This document shows, one piece after another, positions 1 to 8,336 of a stretch of DNA of 64,000 nucleotides; within the stretch, counting starts at the first letter, position 1; each line of letters starts with the position of its first letter. Location of the stretch: the NCBI RefSeq assembly GCF_030063185.1, contig NZ_JASISP010000003.1, positions 285,779-349,778 on the forward strand, given 5' to 3'. Below the pieces are notes generated by a model. That model was not told the DNA's origin, did not search any database, and was given only the letters and a program-made list of their open reading frames with translations. Source of the DNA: Arthrobacter sp. H35-D1 (GTDB lineage: Bacteria > Actinomycetota > Actinomycetes > Actinomycetales > Micrococcaceae). Both the position numbers and the translations under genes were made by a program.

Positions 1-956
1 TCGTGGATCTTTCCCACCGCGGAGTGGTGAGCGTGGCAGGCCCGGATCGGCTGAGCTGGCTCAATACCTTGTCCAGCCAAGAGTTGACGGCCTTGGCGCC
101 CAACACTGGAACCGAGCTGTTGTTGCTCACCGTCCAAGGCCGCATCGAGTTTGACGCGAGGGTGGTGGACGACGGCGGCACCACCTGGTTGATTGTCGAA
201 GCCGAGGAAGCTGCACCCTTGGCCCAGTGGCTTGCCTCCATGAAGTTCATGTTGCGCGTTGAAGTTGCCGATGTTTCGGCCGAGTGGGCCGTGGTCGGCT
301 CGGTTTCAGAGGTTCCCGAATGGGACGAGTACTTGGCTTGGGTTGACCCGTGGCCGCACCTTGGTGCCGGCGGCTACAGCTACGCGGCTGTTCCCGAGGC
401 CGAACATCCCGGCCTTGAACGTCCGTGGCGCGAATACCTCATCCCGGCAGGCGAGCTTGAATCAGCTGTGGGACAGCGCCCCCTGGCGGGTGTCTGGGCG
501 GCAGAAGCCCTGCGCCTTGCCGCATGGCGCCCCCGTCGCGGAGCCGAAACCGACAGTAAAACCATTCCCCATGAACTTGATCTGCTGCGCACCGCCGTCC
601 ACTTGTCCAAGGGTTGTTACAAGGGGCAGGAAACAGTCGCCCGGGTTCACAATTTGGGCCGCCCGCCGCGCCGGCTGGTGTTCTTGCAGCTTGACGGATC
701 CTTGCACACACTCCCGGCTCCAGGCAGCGAGGTCATCCTCGAGGACCGTGTGGTGGGAACGGTCACCTCCGTGGCCCAGCACTTTGAAATGGGTCCCATC
801 GCCTTGGCCGTGGTGAAGCGCTCAGTGGACCCCGACGCTGTTTTGAGCGTTGACGACGCCGGTGAAAGGTATCCTGCCAACCAGGAAATCATTGTTGCCA
901 CCGACGCCGGACAGGTAGTGGGCAGGCAGACAGGGTTCTTGCGCGTCCCCAAGTGA
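1..956 (+). CDS. ygfZ: YgfZ/GcvT-like folate-binding protein, 5' end outside the window
   Basis: The frame is open to the left edge and the first visible codons (MDLSHRGVV) fall well inside the family's N-terminal domain, so the real start lies upstream. The visible 317 residues carry the family signature KGCYKGQE at about residues 203-210, followed by the small C-terminal barrel domain. YgfZ proteins are tetrahydrofolate-binding relatives of the glycine-cleavage T protein and help assemble or repair certain iron-sulfur enzymes; the Cys in the signature is the conserved functional residue. The gene ends 262 bp before the padR-like gene, with no clear terminator seen. Family assignment is firm, client enzymes are unknown. 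Confidence 0.88.
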   Translation, partial: VDLSHRGVVSVAGPDRLSWLNTLSSQELTALAPNTGTELLLLTVQGRIEFDARVVDDGGTTWLIVEAEEAAPLAQWLASMKFMLRVEVADVSAEWAVVGSVSEVPEWDEYLAWVDPWPHLGAGGYSYAAVPEAEHPGLERPWREYLIPAGELESAVGQRPLAGVWAAEALRLAAWRPRRGAETDSKTIPHELDLLRTAVHLSKGCYKGQETVARVHNLGRPPRRLVFLQLDGSLHTLPAPGSEVILEDRVVGTVTSVAQHFEMGPIALAVVKRSVDPDAVLSVDDAGERYPANQEIIVATDAGQVVGRQTGFLRVPK

Positions 957-1101
957 GCGACGGAACCGCGTGGTCCTCGCCGCACGGGAAGCTCACCCGC
1001 ATGGCCGTTGCCCTGTATGGAACCTGTCCTGCATGACCCTCGTCCCGTGACGACGAGGGTGGTGCTGCATGGCGGGTTGTTGTGGGTGAAACGGGCCACG
1101 C

Positions 1102-1117
1102 TATTCCATCTGGAATA
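1102..1117. promoter_or_regulatory. Palindromic candidate operator upstream of the PadR gene
   Basis: TATTCCA-TC-TGGAATA is a perfect inverted repeat with 7-bp arms and a 2-bp centre, about 100 bp before the PadR start. PadR proteins are dimeric winged-helix repressors that often bind such AT-rich palindromes at their own promoters, so autoregulation of the padR-exporter pair is a reasonable inference. A further half-like TGGAAC lies at 1125-1130. No binding evidence exists in the sequence itself. Confidence 0.4.
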
Positions 1118-1218
1118 CTTCTTGTGGAACAATGGCAAATGCGTGCAAGCCCGCATTCCATCGCGGGTTGCAAGCCGAGTGAACAACCAGCAGGGAAACG
1201 TTGCGGAAAGGGCCGGAC

Positions 1219-1815
1219 ATGCCGTCAGGACAACAACTCTCGCCGTTGGCCATGGCCGCATTGGGCCTGCTGGCGGAACGGGCCATGCATCCGTATGAGA
1301 TGTACCAGCTGCTGATGCATCGCCATGAAGACCGCCTGCTCAAGGTCAGGCCGGGCACGTTGTACCACGCCGTTGGCCGGTTGGCCGGGGCGGCACTGGT
1401 GGAGACCATTGGAACCACCCGGGACGGAAACCGCCCTGAACGCACCGTGTACGCCATCCTTCCTGCAGGTCGGGAGCGTCTGGCCGCGAACCTGCGCACC
1501 TTGCTGGCACAACCTGTCAAGGAATACCCCCGCTTCACGCAGGCACTTTCCGAAGCACACAACCTGCCGGCTGCGGAAGTCATTGAACTCTTGGAAACCC
1601 GCAGTGAGACGCTGGAGAAAGAGCTTGCCGTCCTTGAAGCCGACAGGAAATTGGCCCTTGCCCGAGAGGCGCCACGCCAGTACTGGATTGATGTGGGCTA
1701 CAGGGAACACCAGCTCACCGCTGAACTCGACTGGTTGCAGCGTTTCTGCGGCGATCTTGACAGCGGTTCATTGCCCTGGCGAGACGAAACCCCGCCTGTC
1801 CGACCGGGGATTTAG
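1219..1815 (+). CDS. PadR family transcriptional regulator
   Basis: This 198-residue protein has the PadR winged-helix domain at about residues 8-85 (LGLLAERAMHPYEMYQ, then VRPGTLYHAVGRL and the wing RTVYAILPAGRERL), followed by a helical C-terminal dimerisation part, matching the two-domain PadR type. The ATG at 1219 was chosen over a TTG at 1201 because GGAAAGG stands 8 nt before it and the protein then begins just ahead of the domain. PadR regulators are ligand-responsive repressors of detoxification and drug-efflux genes. The exporter gene follows after 65 bp on the same strand, so the two probably form one operon controlled by this protein. The inducer cannot be told. Confidence 0.88.
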   Translation: MPSGQQLSPLAMAALGLLAERAMHPYEMYQLLMHRHEDRLLKVRPGTLYHAVGRLAGAALVETIGTTRDGNRPERTVYAILPAGRERLAANLRTLLAQPVKEYPRFTQALSEAHNLPAAEVIELLETRSETLEKELAVLEADRKLALAREAPRQYWIDVGYREHQLTAELDWLQRFCGDLDSGSLPWRDETPPVRPGI

Positions 1816-1880
1816 AGCCACAGCTGGCACAACAAGCACGCACACCTTGAACAACAGTTCCCAACACTAAGGATCAGCCC

Positions 1881-3386
1881 ATGGAAATCGTGGCAAAGCC
1901 GTGGCCCGCTCTGTGGGCACTCGTTCTGGGGTTCTTCATGATCCTGGTGGATTCCACCATAGTCTCGGTGGCCAACCCCAAGATCATGGAAGGGCTCAAT
2001 ACCGACATCAACTCCGTCATCTGGGTAACGAGTGCCTACCTTCTGGCTTATGCCGTGCCGCTGCTGGTGACCGGCAGGCTCGGTGACAAGTACGGGCCCA
2101 AAAAGCTCTATCTGACGGGATTGACGGTCTTCACCCTGGCCTCTCTGTGGTGCGGATTGTCAGGGGACATCGGCATGCTGATCCTTGCCCGTGCGGTGCA
2201 GGGCTTGGGTGCTGCCATGATGACGCCACAAACCATGGCAGTCATCACGCGCATCTTTGCACCCGACAAGCGTGGCCCGGCCATGGGCCTCTGGGGTGCC
2301 ACGGCCGGGGTTGCCATGTTGGTGGGCCCCATCCTCGGCGGCGTTTTGGTGGATGGCTTGGGCTGGGAATGGATCTTCTTCGTCAACGTTCCGGTGGGCG
2401 TGGTGGCTTTCGCCATGGCATGGCGGCTGGTGCCGAAATTGCAGACCCACGACCACAAGTTCGACCTGCTGGGAGTCCTGCTCAGCTCCGCCGGGCTGTT
2501 GCTGCTTGTCTTTGGTATTCAGGAAGGCGAGACCTACAACTGGGGCACCATCACCGGTCCTCTTACGGTCTGGAGCCTGATCATTGCCGGAATTCTCTTC
2601 CTGCTGCTCTTTGTCGGTTGGCAAGCCATCAACAAGGGCGAACCGCTGGTGCGCCTGCACTTGTTCAAGGTGCGGAATTTTTCCCTGGCCAACATAGCCA
2701 TTACCACCATGGGGTTCAGCATCACGGCCATGAGCCTGCCGCTGTTCTTCTATTACCAGCTGGTGCGGGGCCTGACCCCCACCCAGTCCGCGCTCATGCT
2801 GGTTCCCATGGCGCTGTTTTCCGGGATCCTGGCACCCTTCATCGGCAAGCTTGTGGACATTGTGAACCCGCGTTATGTGGCTTTCACCGGCTTTATCCTG
2901 ATGTCCGTCTCCTTGGCCTGGACGTCTTTCTTGATGACCCCGGAGACGCCCATCTGGCTGTTCCTGCTCCCCAGCGGACTGTTGGGCATAGCCAGCTCCG
3001 GCATCTGGGCGCCGCTTTCGACAACGGCCACCCGGAACCTGGGACCACGCGAAGCCGGCGCCGGGGCCGGGGTTTACAACACGACCCGGCAAATTGGTTC
3101 AGTGCTGGGAAGCGCCGCAATTGCTGCGCTCATCGCGGCACGGCTGGCCGCTGAAATGCCGGCAGGTTCGGCAGCACAGGCTGCCGGGATGGCAGGGCCC
3201 CTGCCGGAGTCCCTGCATGCGGGCTTCGCCACGGCCATGTCCCAGTCGACCCTGCTCCCGGCAGCGGCCGTCCTGCTGGGGGCGGCCATGGTCATCATGT
3301 TTGCCAAACCGCGGCCTGTATCCGCGATTTATGCGGAATTTAGCGAGCCTGAAGGGCAACCTGAGTCTGCAAGCCGGCAACATTAA
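1881..3386 (+). CDS. DHA2-type MFS drug/H+ antiporter
   Basis: The 501 residues form about 14 hydrophobic segments, the usual size and topology of the EmrB/QacA (DHA2) branch of the major facilitator superfamily. Motif A between TM2 and TM3 is seen as GRLGDKYGPKK, and the antiporter motif C in TM5 as GVAMLVGPILGG. Such proteins export lipophilic drugs or other toxic compounds across the cytoplasmic membrane in exchange for protons. AAGGATC precedes the ATG. The gene follows the PadR regulator and its last 47 bp overlap the 3' end of a convergent GNAT gene. Substrate is unknown. Confidence 0.9.
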   Translation: MEIVAKPWPALWALVLGFFMILVDSTIVSVANPKIMEGLNTDINSVIWVTSAYLLAYAVPLLVTGRLGDKYGPKKLYLTGLTVFTLASLWCGLSGDIGMLILARAVQGLGAAMMTPQTMAVITRIFAPDKRGPAMGLWGATAGVAMLVGPILGGVLVDGLGWEWIFFVNVPVGVVAFAMAWRLVPKLQTHDHKFDLLGVLLSSAGLLLLVFGIQEGETYNWGTITGPLTVWSLIIAGILFLLLFVGWQAINKGEPLVRLHLFKVRNFSLANIAITTMGFSITAMSLPLFFYYQLVRGLTPTQSALMLVPMALFSGILAPFIGKLVDIVNPRYVAFTGFILMSVSLAWTSFLMTPETPIWLFLLPSGLLGIASSGIWAPLSTTATRNLGPREAGAGAGVYNTTRQIGSVLGSAAIAALIAARLAAEMPAGSAAQAAGMAGPLPESLHAGFATAMSQSTLLPAAAVLLGAAMVIMFAKPRPVSAIYAEFSEPEGQPESASRQH

Positions 3387-4056
3387 AACCCATTGACGTG
3401 GCCAGCGCGTGGGCTGCGGAATTGTTGATGTCGGCCCGCCACTGCACAATGAGGCCCGCGGCCAGGGCCTCCTGGGCGGCGATGCTTGTGGCCAGCCGCC
3501 CCGCGCCTTGGCGCCGGAACTCGGGGACCACCAGCGTGCCCATCTGGGCCAGCAGCCCCTGGTACTCGGTGTAGGCACTGCAGGCGACGGGTCCGGCGTC
3601 GGGCGTGCCCGAATCCATGACCGTGAACTTGTGTTCCAGCACGGAGAGCGCAACATCATTGATGTCATCCGGCGGGCAGAGGGATTCCAGTGCGGCGGCA
3701 GGTTCGGGCCCCGTGGCGACGTGGACGGTGTGAACCGGTTGGAGCACGTCGAGGTCGTCGGCGTAGTAGAGGCCCTGCGTGCCCAGACCGCGGCCGCCGT
3801 CGTACCGGGTGATGCGGAGCATTGTCGAGTGGTCGCTGAGTTCGTCGTCGTCGTAGGCTTCGGCGGCGTCAAGCAAGTGCTGGGGGCCCACCAGAATCGA
3901 CTGTTCCCACAGACGGATGAACGTCAGTTCCGGCGAGTCCACGGCGTGGGTGATCCTGCCCTTCGCCGTCCCCACCAAGAGGGAGTTGGCAGGCAGGCCC
4001 AGGCCGCGTTCCCAGGCCAGCAGAACAATGGGGGCGGAGGCGAGGTCGAAGGTCAT
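3340..4056 (-). CDS. GNAT family N-acetyltransferase
   Basis: The 238-residue protein ends in a GNAT domain: LVVPEFRRQGAGRLATSIA contains the acetyl-CoA pyrophosphate-binding RRQGAG loop, followed by the helix and the NNSAAHALATSMGF segment typical of the C-terminal part of the fold. The N-terminal hundred residues do not resemble a family I know. GNAT enzymes move an acetyl group from acetyl-CoA to an amine of a small molecule or protein. The start ATG has no obvious ribosome binding site. Its 3' end overlaps the convergent drug exporter by 47 bp, so the genes are probably not functionally tied. Confidence 0.8.
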   Translation of the reverse strand: MTFDLASAPIVLLAWERGLGLPANSLLVGTAKGRITHAVDSPELTFIRLWEQSILVGPQHLLDAAEAYDDDELSDHSTMLRITRYDGGRGLGTQGLYYADDLDVLQPVHTVHVATGPEPAAALESLCPPDDINDVALSVLEHKFTVMDSGTPDAGPVACSAYTEYQGLLAQMGTLVVPEFRRQGAGRLATSIAAQEALAAGLIVQWRADINNSAAHALATSMGFNVAGLQTQVALQAR

Positions 4057-4110
4057 GGCTTAAACGTTAGCGCCCCCGACGCCAACGCACGGCCGCGCCG
4101 GCGGATTTCA

Positions 4111-5136
4111 CTAGCCGAACAGAATGGCGGCTTCGTCGTAGCGGTGCTGCGGAACCGTCTTCAGGTTGCCCAAGGCGGCCTCGAATGGCACGTGCTCAAT
4201 TTCGGTCCCCTTGAGCGAAACCATGGTGCCCCAGCGTTCCTCCACGACAGAGTCGACGGCGGCCATGCCCAGCCGAGTGGCAAGGACGCGGTCGAAGCTG
4301 GAAGGCACGCCGCCGCGCTGGATGTGGCCCAAAATAGTCGCGCGGGTTTCAATGCCGGTGCGGGCCTCAATCTCCGGTGCCAGCTGGTCGCCGATGCCGC
4401 CGAGGCGGGGACGGCCAAAGGTGTCCAGTCCGCGCTCGGAATGGGCCGAGTCCTGATGGTTCGGGACAAAGCCCTCGGCAACCACCACCAGCGGCGCGCG
4501 GCCGCGGTCGTGGGCTTCCTGAACCCATTCAACGATCTGCTCCATGCTGGTGCTTTGCTCCGGGATCAACACGGCGTGGGCCCCGGTGGCCATGCCTGCA
4601 TGCAAGGCAATCCAGCCCACGTGGCGTCCCATGACTTCGGCAATCATGCAGCGGTGGTGGGATTCGCCGGTGGTGCGCAAACGGTCGATCGCCTCGGTGG
4701 CAATCTGCACTGCCGTGTCAAAGCCAAAAGTGTAGTCGGTGGCGTCAAGGTCGTTGTCCACGGTCTTGGGGACACCAACAATTTTCAACCCTGCGTCGGT
4801 CAGGCGGCGGGCCGCGGCCAGCGTGCCTTCGCCGCCAATGGCGATCAGTGCATCGATGCCGAGGCGGTCCATGTGGGCCTTGATGACTTCCGGGCCGCCA
4901 TTGCCTTCAAAGGGGTTGGTGCGGGAAGTACCCAAAATGGTGCCGCCCTGCTTGGAAATGCCGCGCACCATCTGGCGGGGCAAATCCATGACGTCGCCCT
5001 CGACGACGCCACGCCAGCCGTCGCGGAAACCAACAAATTCATGGCCGTGGACCTTGATGCCTTTCAGGACGATTCCGCGGATTACAGCATTCAGGCCAGG
5101 GCAGTCTCCGCCGCTGGTGAGAATTCCAATCTTCAT
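4111..5136 (-). CDS. pfkA: ATP-dependent 6-phosphofructokinase
   Basis: The 341-residue protein carries GGDCPGLNAVIRG at the N-terminus, GGEGT, PKTVDNDL with the catalytic Asp, MGRHVGWIAL and the fructose-phosphate-binding GHIQRGG. It phosphorylates fructose 6-phosphate in glycolysis. The two positions that separate phosphoryl donors read Gly (in GGEGT) and Lys (in PKTVDND), the combination known from actinomycete ATP-PFKs; pyrophosphate enzymes have Asp at the first of these. GAAGGG lies before the ATG and a good promoter is visible upstream. The neighbouring GNAT gene starts 54 bp beyond its stop on the same strand. Confidence 0.95.
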   Translation of the reverse strand: MKIGILTSGGDCPGLNAVIRGIVLKGIKVHGHEFVGFRDGWRGVVEGDVMDLPRQMVRGISKQGGTILGTSRTNPFEGNGGPEVIKAHMDRLGIDALIAIGGEGTLAAARRLTDAGLKIVGVPKTVDNDLDATDYTFGFDTAVQIATEAIDRLRTTGESHHRCMIAEVMGRHVGWIALHAGMATGAHAVLIPEQSTSMEQIVEWVQEAHDRGRAPLVVVAEGFVPNHQDSAHSERGLDTFGRPRLGGIGDQLAPEIEARTGIETRATILGHIQRGGVPSSFDRVLATRLGMAAVDSVVEERWGTMVSLKGTEIEHVPFEAALGNLKTVPQHRYDEAAILFG

Positions 5137-5205
5137 GTGTATTTAGGCCCTTCGAGGGGTGGAGTCAATGTGGTTTTGAGCGCACCGTTGAGCTCCTCTC
5201 ATAGT

Positions 5206-5233
5206 ATTCTAGACGCTCATGTGATCCGGGCAA
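5206..5233 (-). promoter_or_regulatory. Candidate sigma-70-type promoter of pfkA
   Basis: Read on the minus strand, TTGCCC (5233-5228), 16 bp, then TAGAAT (5211-5206) matches 4 of 6 and 5 of 6 consensus positions. It lies 70 bp before the pfkA ATG. The small membrane protein gene ends at 5269, so the promoter sits in a true intergenic gap and lets pfkA be transcribed separately. Confidence 0.5.
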
Positions 5234-5268
5234 CTTGGCGTTCGTACGGTGGACGGCCCCGGCTGCCA

Positions 5269-5529
5269 CTACTTTCGGCGCAAGAGGTGCACGATCCCGC
5301 CGGCAACCATGGCCACACCCGTGCCCAGCAGCAGCCACATGGCAGTTTGCCCGGCATCCAGCACCAGCCCCGATTGCCTGGCGATAATGAGCAAAACACC
5401 AAGGACAAGAACGACGGCGCCCCACACCATGGTGCCCACCCGCATCGAATACTCCGGGGCCGTTGGGCTGCTGCTGCCGTGGGGGCTGCCGATGTCCTCA
5501 GCGGGGTTGGTTTCTGTGGGGGTGTTCAT
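5269..5529 (-). CDS. Small two-TM membrane protein downstream of the PspC gene
   Basis: The 86-residue protein has a polar, Thr/Ser/Pro-rich first 35 residues and two hydrophobic segments (about 40-57 and 64-80) ending in HLLRRK, so the positive tail is likely cytoplasmic. The start at 5529 is preferred because AAAGGAG stands 6 nt before it. An upstream in-frame ATG at 5622 overlaps the stop of the PspC gene as ATGA and would add 31 residues made of a GTPHPSSAAP repeat; translation from there cannot be excluded. The tight junction suggests it is made together with the PspC-toastrack protein. No family is recognised. Confidence 0.6.
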   Translation of the reverse strand: MNTPTETNPAEDIGSPHGSSSPTAPEYSMRVGTMVWGAVVLVLGVLLIIARQSGLVLDAGQTAMWLLLGTGVAMVAGGIVHLLRRK

Positions 5530-5540
5530 GGCGTGCTCCT

Positions 5541-5617
5541 TTGGGTGTGGGGTGCCGGGCGCGGCGCTGCTTGGGTGTGGGGTGCCGGGCGCGGCGCTGC
5601 TTGGGTGTGGGGTGCCG
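5541..5617. repeat. 30-bp tandem repeat, 2.6 copies
   Basis: Two identical 30-bp units (5541-5570, 5571-5600) and 17 bp of a third lie between the PspC gene stop and the best start of the small membrane gene. In the minus frame that opens at 5622 each unit would encode GTPHPSSAAP. The unit length is a multiple of three, so copy number changes would keep that frame. The copies are identical, which points to recent amplification or slippage. Confidence 0.85.
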
Positions 5618-5618
5618 A

Positions 5619-6947
5619 TCATGGCGTTGCTCCCACGGGAACGGCGGAGGCAGCGGATACTACTGCGATGTCGCTGGCCGCCCCCTGCAAGGTGATGACC
5701 AAGCGATGGCCTTTCGCCTGCGGGTTGAGGTCGGTGGTCGAGGTCGCGGCCAAGGAGCCGTCCTTGGTGGCGCCGTCAACGATCAAATTTGAAGCCGCCA
5801 ATTCAGTCTTGAGCCGGACTGGAATGTCCTTGGGCACCTTGATGGTGACGGAGGATGCGACCACGTTGACGGGGACCTGAACATCGGTGGTGAGGGCGGC
5901 CGCAGTGAACTGCGTCAGGTCGAGTGTGGCGTCGCCAAAGACCATGGAGCGGCCCGCTTCCGCGGAGCTGACACTGGCCGGTGCCCAATTTATGTTGTTC
6001 AAGGCGGTGAGCTGCCCGCTATACGGCGGGATGCTCAGCAAGCCGGCCAGCACCAGCATGACAACGGCAAATGTGCCAACCCCGCCTGCCGCTCGGCCCC
6101 TGGCGCCTGCGGCGACAATGGCGAGGCCGACGGTGATGGCAGCGGCGGCCGCCGCCGTGGCCACTTGGTAGCCCTCGAGGTCAAGGATGTTGGCGCTGTC
6201 AAGGATCAGTACAACGGCGCCGACCACCACAGCCAGACCCATGGCCAACAGGCTCGCCGCAGCACCCAATCGCGGCGTGACCTTGACAGGCTTCCGTTTC
6301 ACGTACGTCCGCGGATCTGGTGTGACGTACCCGGTCGAAGGGTATGCAAGTGGTGGTTCCTGCCACGGGGCCTGGGCTGGGCCTGCGTACGGTGACGGGG
6401 CGGACGGCTTGGACTTTTTCCGAGTGGCGGCCCAGTAAATGATGGCCGCGATTCCGGCGATCCAAAAGAGCGGCCAGGGGAACCAGGAGTCGTCCCGGCC
6501 CCAAACGAAGCCGGGCCCTTGACCGAGCAAGCCAAGGATCGCCAGCGCCACGGCTCCGCTCATACCCGTGGACCAGTGGCCGCGGCCGGCCTCTTGGGCG
6601 TGGATCCGGCCGTCGGGTTCAGGCAGCAGCGCCCAAGCGACACCGTAGACCAGTAGGCCAACACCGAAAAACAGTGTCAGGACCACCGTCAGGCCGCGGA
6701 TGATGACAGGATCGATGCCCCACCGATCGGCCAAGCCGCTGCACACCCCTCCCATCCAGCGGTTGGGGGCGCGACGCACACCAAGGCCGCGAACCCACTG
6801 AAAGAACTTGCCGGACGCCGGCGGCGGTTCGGGCGTGCCCGGTCCGGGATGGTGGCCATCCGGCCCGGATGAAGGCTGTGATTCGGGGAGGTCCGGTCCG
6901 GGCTGTGGCCCTTCCGGCTGCTCGGGGGTGCTGTGTGTGGTGTCCAT
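5619..6947 (-). CDS. PspC-domain membrane protein with C-terminal toastrack-like (LiaF-type) domain
   Basis: The 442-residue protein starts with a Pro/Gly-rich cytoplasmic stretch of about 45 residues, then a PspC domain at about 55-112 (RWMGGVCSGLADRWGIDP, followed by a membrane helix). More membrane segments come at about 125-165 and 230-305. The C-terminal hundred residues (FGDATLDLTQF, TIKVPKDIPVRL) look like the beta-rich toastrack domain of LiaF proteins. LiaF/PspC proteins sense or damp envelope stress signalling. It is divergent from the PspC-kinase gene, sharing a 114-bp control region, and its stop overlaps a possible start of the small membrane protein. GAGGAACC precedes the ATG. 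Role inferred from family and context. Confidence 0.8.
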   Translation of the reverse strand: MDTTHSTPEQPEGPQPGPDLPESQPSSGPDGHHPGPGTPEPPPASGKFFQWVRGLGVRRAPNRWMGGVCSGLADRWGIDPVIIRGLTVVLTLFFGVGLLVYGVAWALLPEPDGRIHAQEAGRGHWSTGMSGAVALAILGLLGQGPGFVWGRDDSWFPWPLFWIAGIAAIIYWAATRKKSKPSAPSPYAGPAQAPWQEPPLAYPSTGYVTPDPRTYVKRKPVKVTPRLGAAASLLAMGLAVVVGAVVLILDSANILDLEGYQVATAAAAAAITVGLAIVAAGARGRAAGGVGTFAVVMLVLAGLLSIPPYSGQLTALNNINWAPASVSSAEAGRSMVFGDATLDLTQFTAAALTTDVQVPVNVVASSVTIKVPKDIPVRLKTELAASNLIVDGATKDGSLAATSTTDLNPQAKGHRLVITLQGAASDIAVVSAASAVPVGATP

Positions 6948-7061
6948 GCTTCAATGGTTCCTCGTGGAGACGTCCCAGAACTATCGGGGGAGAGCCTGAA
7001 AGAACCCTGAACCAACCCCGGGAAGCACTCCGGGAGTCCCCTGCCATGCTTGGATTGAGTC

Positions 7062-8336
7062 ATGAGCGCAAAGATGTACCGTTCCCAGAAGCGCATTGTC
7101 GCCGGGGTTTGCGGCGGACTGGCCCAACACCTGGGGATCAAGGTGGGACTTGTGCGCGCGATCCTGATCGGTACGAGCTTCTTCTTTGGGGCGGGCCTGA
7201 TTTTTTACGCGTGGCTGTGGCTTTTGGTTCCCATGGCGGGGGAAGTCGCCGGCGCCGATGCCCCCGTGGTTGAGTTGGACGGAAACCCGCGCTTGAAGCT
7301 CTTCCGGCCCGCAGTAGGAGCCCCTGTGGCGGAACGCCCGAACGCCGGACGCCAAAAACCTCCCGTCGGCTTCAAGGAAATACTCATTGGCGGGATACTC
7401 TTTGCCGCTGCTTTCATCTTGTTCGGCCGTCAAATGGGTTGGAACCTGCAGCTGGGCACGTTGGTCCCGCTGTCCATCATTGTTCTGGGCGCCGTCTTGG
7501 CCTGGATGCAGTTGGACAACACCCGTCGCATCGGCTTGTTGAGCGCGGCAAAAGCAGACACACCCATGGCCTTGCTGCGGCTGGGCGGAGGCATCGCGCT
7601 GGTCATTGCCGGTGTCATCGTGATTGTGGCCGGTTCCGGGTCGTGGACGCTGGTGTGGGCCTCAATAGTGGCCTCCCTCGCCGTTCTGGCCGGTGTGGCG
7701 CTGGTGCTGGCCCCGTGGGCGCTGAAGTTTTGGCGGGAGTTCCAATGTGAACGGGCCGGGCGCATCCGCGAAACGGAACGGGCCGAAATTGCAGCCCACC
7801 TGCACGACTCCGTGCTGCAAACCCTTGCGCTCATCCAAAAAAATGCCCAGTCGCCCAGCGACGTGACCCGGCTGGCCCGCGCTCAGGAACGCGAGCTGCG
7901 CGAATGGATATACCAGGACGCCGAGCACAATTCCGGGGCCCTGGTTGAGCGGGTCAAGGCCGTGTGCGCCGAAGTCGAGGACCTGTACGGCCAAGCCGTG
8001 GAAGTCGTGGCCGTGGGCGATGCCGAGCTGACCGAGCGCGGGAACGCGCTGGTGCAGGCAGTGCGCGAGGCCGTGCTAAATGGTGCACGGCACGGTGGAA
8101 CCACTGTTTCCGTGTACGTCGAAGCAGCGGAAAAAGGTGTTGACGTGTTCGTGAAGGATCGCGGGGCGGGCTTTGACCTGACAGGGGTGCCGCCGGACAG
8201 GCTGGGAGTCCGGGAGTCCGTCGTCGGACGCATGCAACGCAACGGCGGCACCGCTGAGATCATTAGTTCAGCGGAAGGCACTGAAGTCCGGTTGCATCTG
8301 CCCAGCGAAACATCAGCAAACGAGGAAGCCAAATGA
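7062..8336 (+). CDS. Sensor histidine kinase with N-terminal PspC domain
   Basis: A PspC domain fills residues 5-60 (SQKRIVAGVCGGLAQHLG plus a membrane helix), then come two or three groups of membrane helices at about 100-225. The kinase core follows: the HisKA_3 box HLHDSVLQTLALIQ near residue 246 (phosphoacceptor His about 248) and a HATPase domain with N box EAVLNGARHG and G1 box KDRGAGFDL. It is a NarL-group sensor that phosphorylates the regulator encoded next, whose ATG overlaps this stop as ATGA. Fusion of PspC to the kinase suggests that membrane stress is sensed within the bilayer. ATG at 7062 is used; 7074 is an alternative. Confidence 0.88.
   Translation: MSAKMYRSQKRIVAGVCGGLAQHLGIKVGLVRAILIGTSFFFGAGLIFYAWLWLLVPMAGEVAGADAPVVELDGNPRLKLFRPAVGAPVAERPNAGRQKPPVGFKEILIGGILFAAAFILFGRQMGWNLQLGTLVPLSIIVLGAVLAWMQLDNTRRIGLLSAAKADTPMALLRLGGGIALVIAGVIVIVAGSGSWTLVWASIVASLAVLAGVALVLAPWALKFWREFQCERAGRIRETERAEIAAHLHDSVLQTLALIQKNAQSPSDVTRLARAQERELREWIYQDAEHNSGALVERVKAVCAEVEDLYGQAVEVVAVGDAELTERGNALVQAVREAVLNGARHGGTTVSVYVEAAEKGVDVFVKDRGAGFDLTGVPPDRLGVRESVVGRMQRNGGTAEIISSAEGTEVRLHLPSETSANEEAK

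Noticed and set aside
5541..5617. Direct repeats as a possible CRISPR array
   Set aside because: The units abut without spacers, so this is a plain tandem repeat.
3409..5880. An 823-codon open frame on the plus strand
   Set aside because: It runs antisense across pfkA, the GNAT gene and the small membrane protein, all of which have clear motifs on the other strand; its own product is low-complexity and has no family features.
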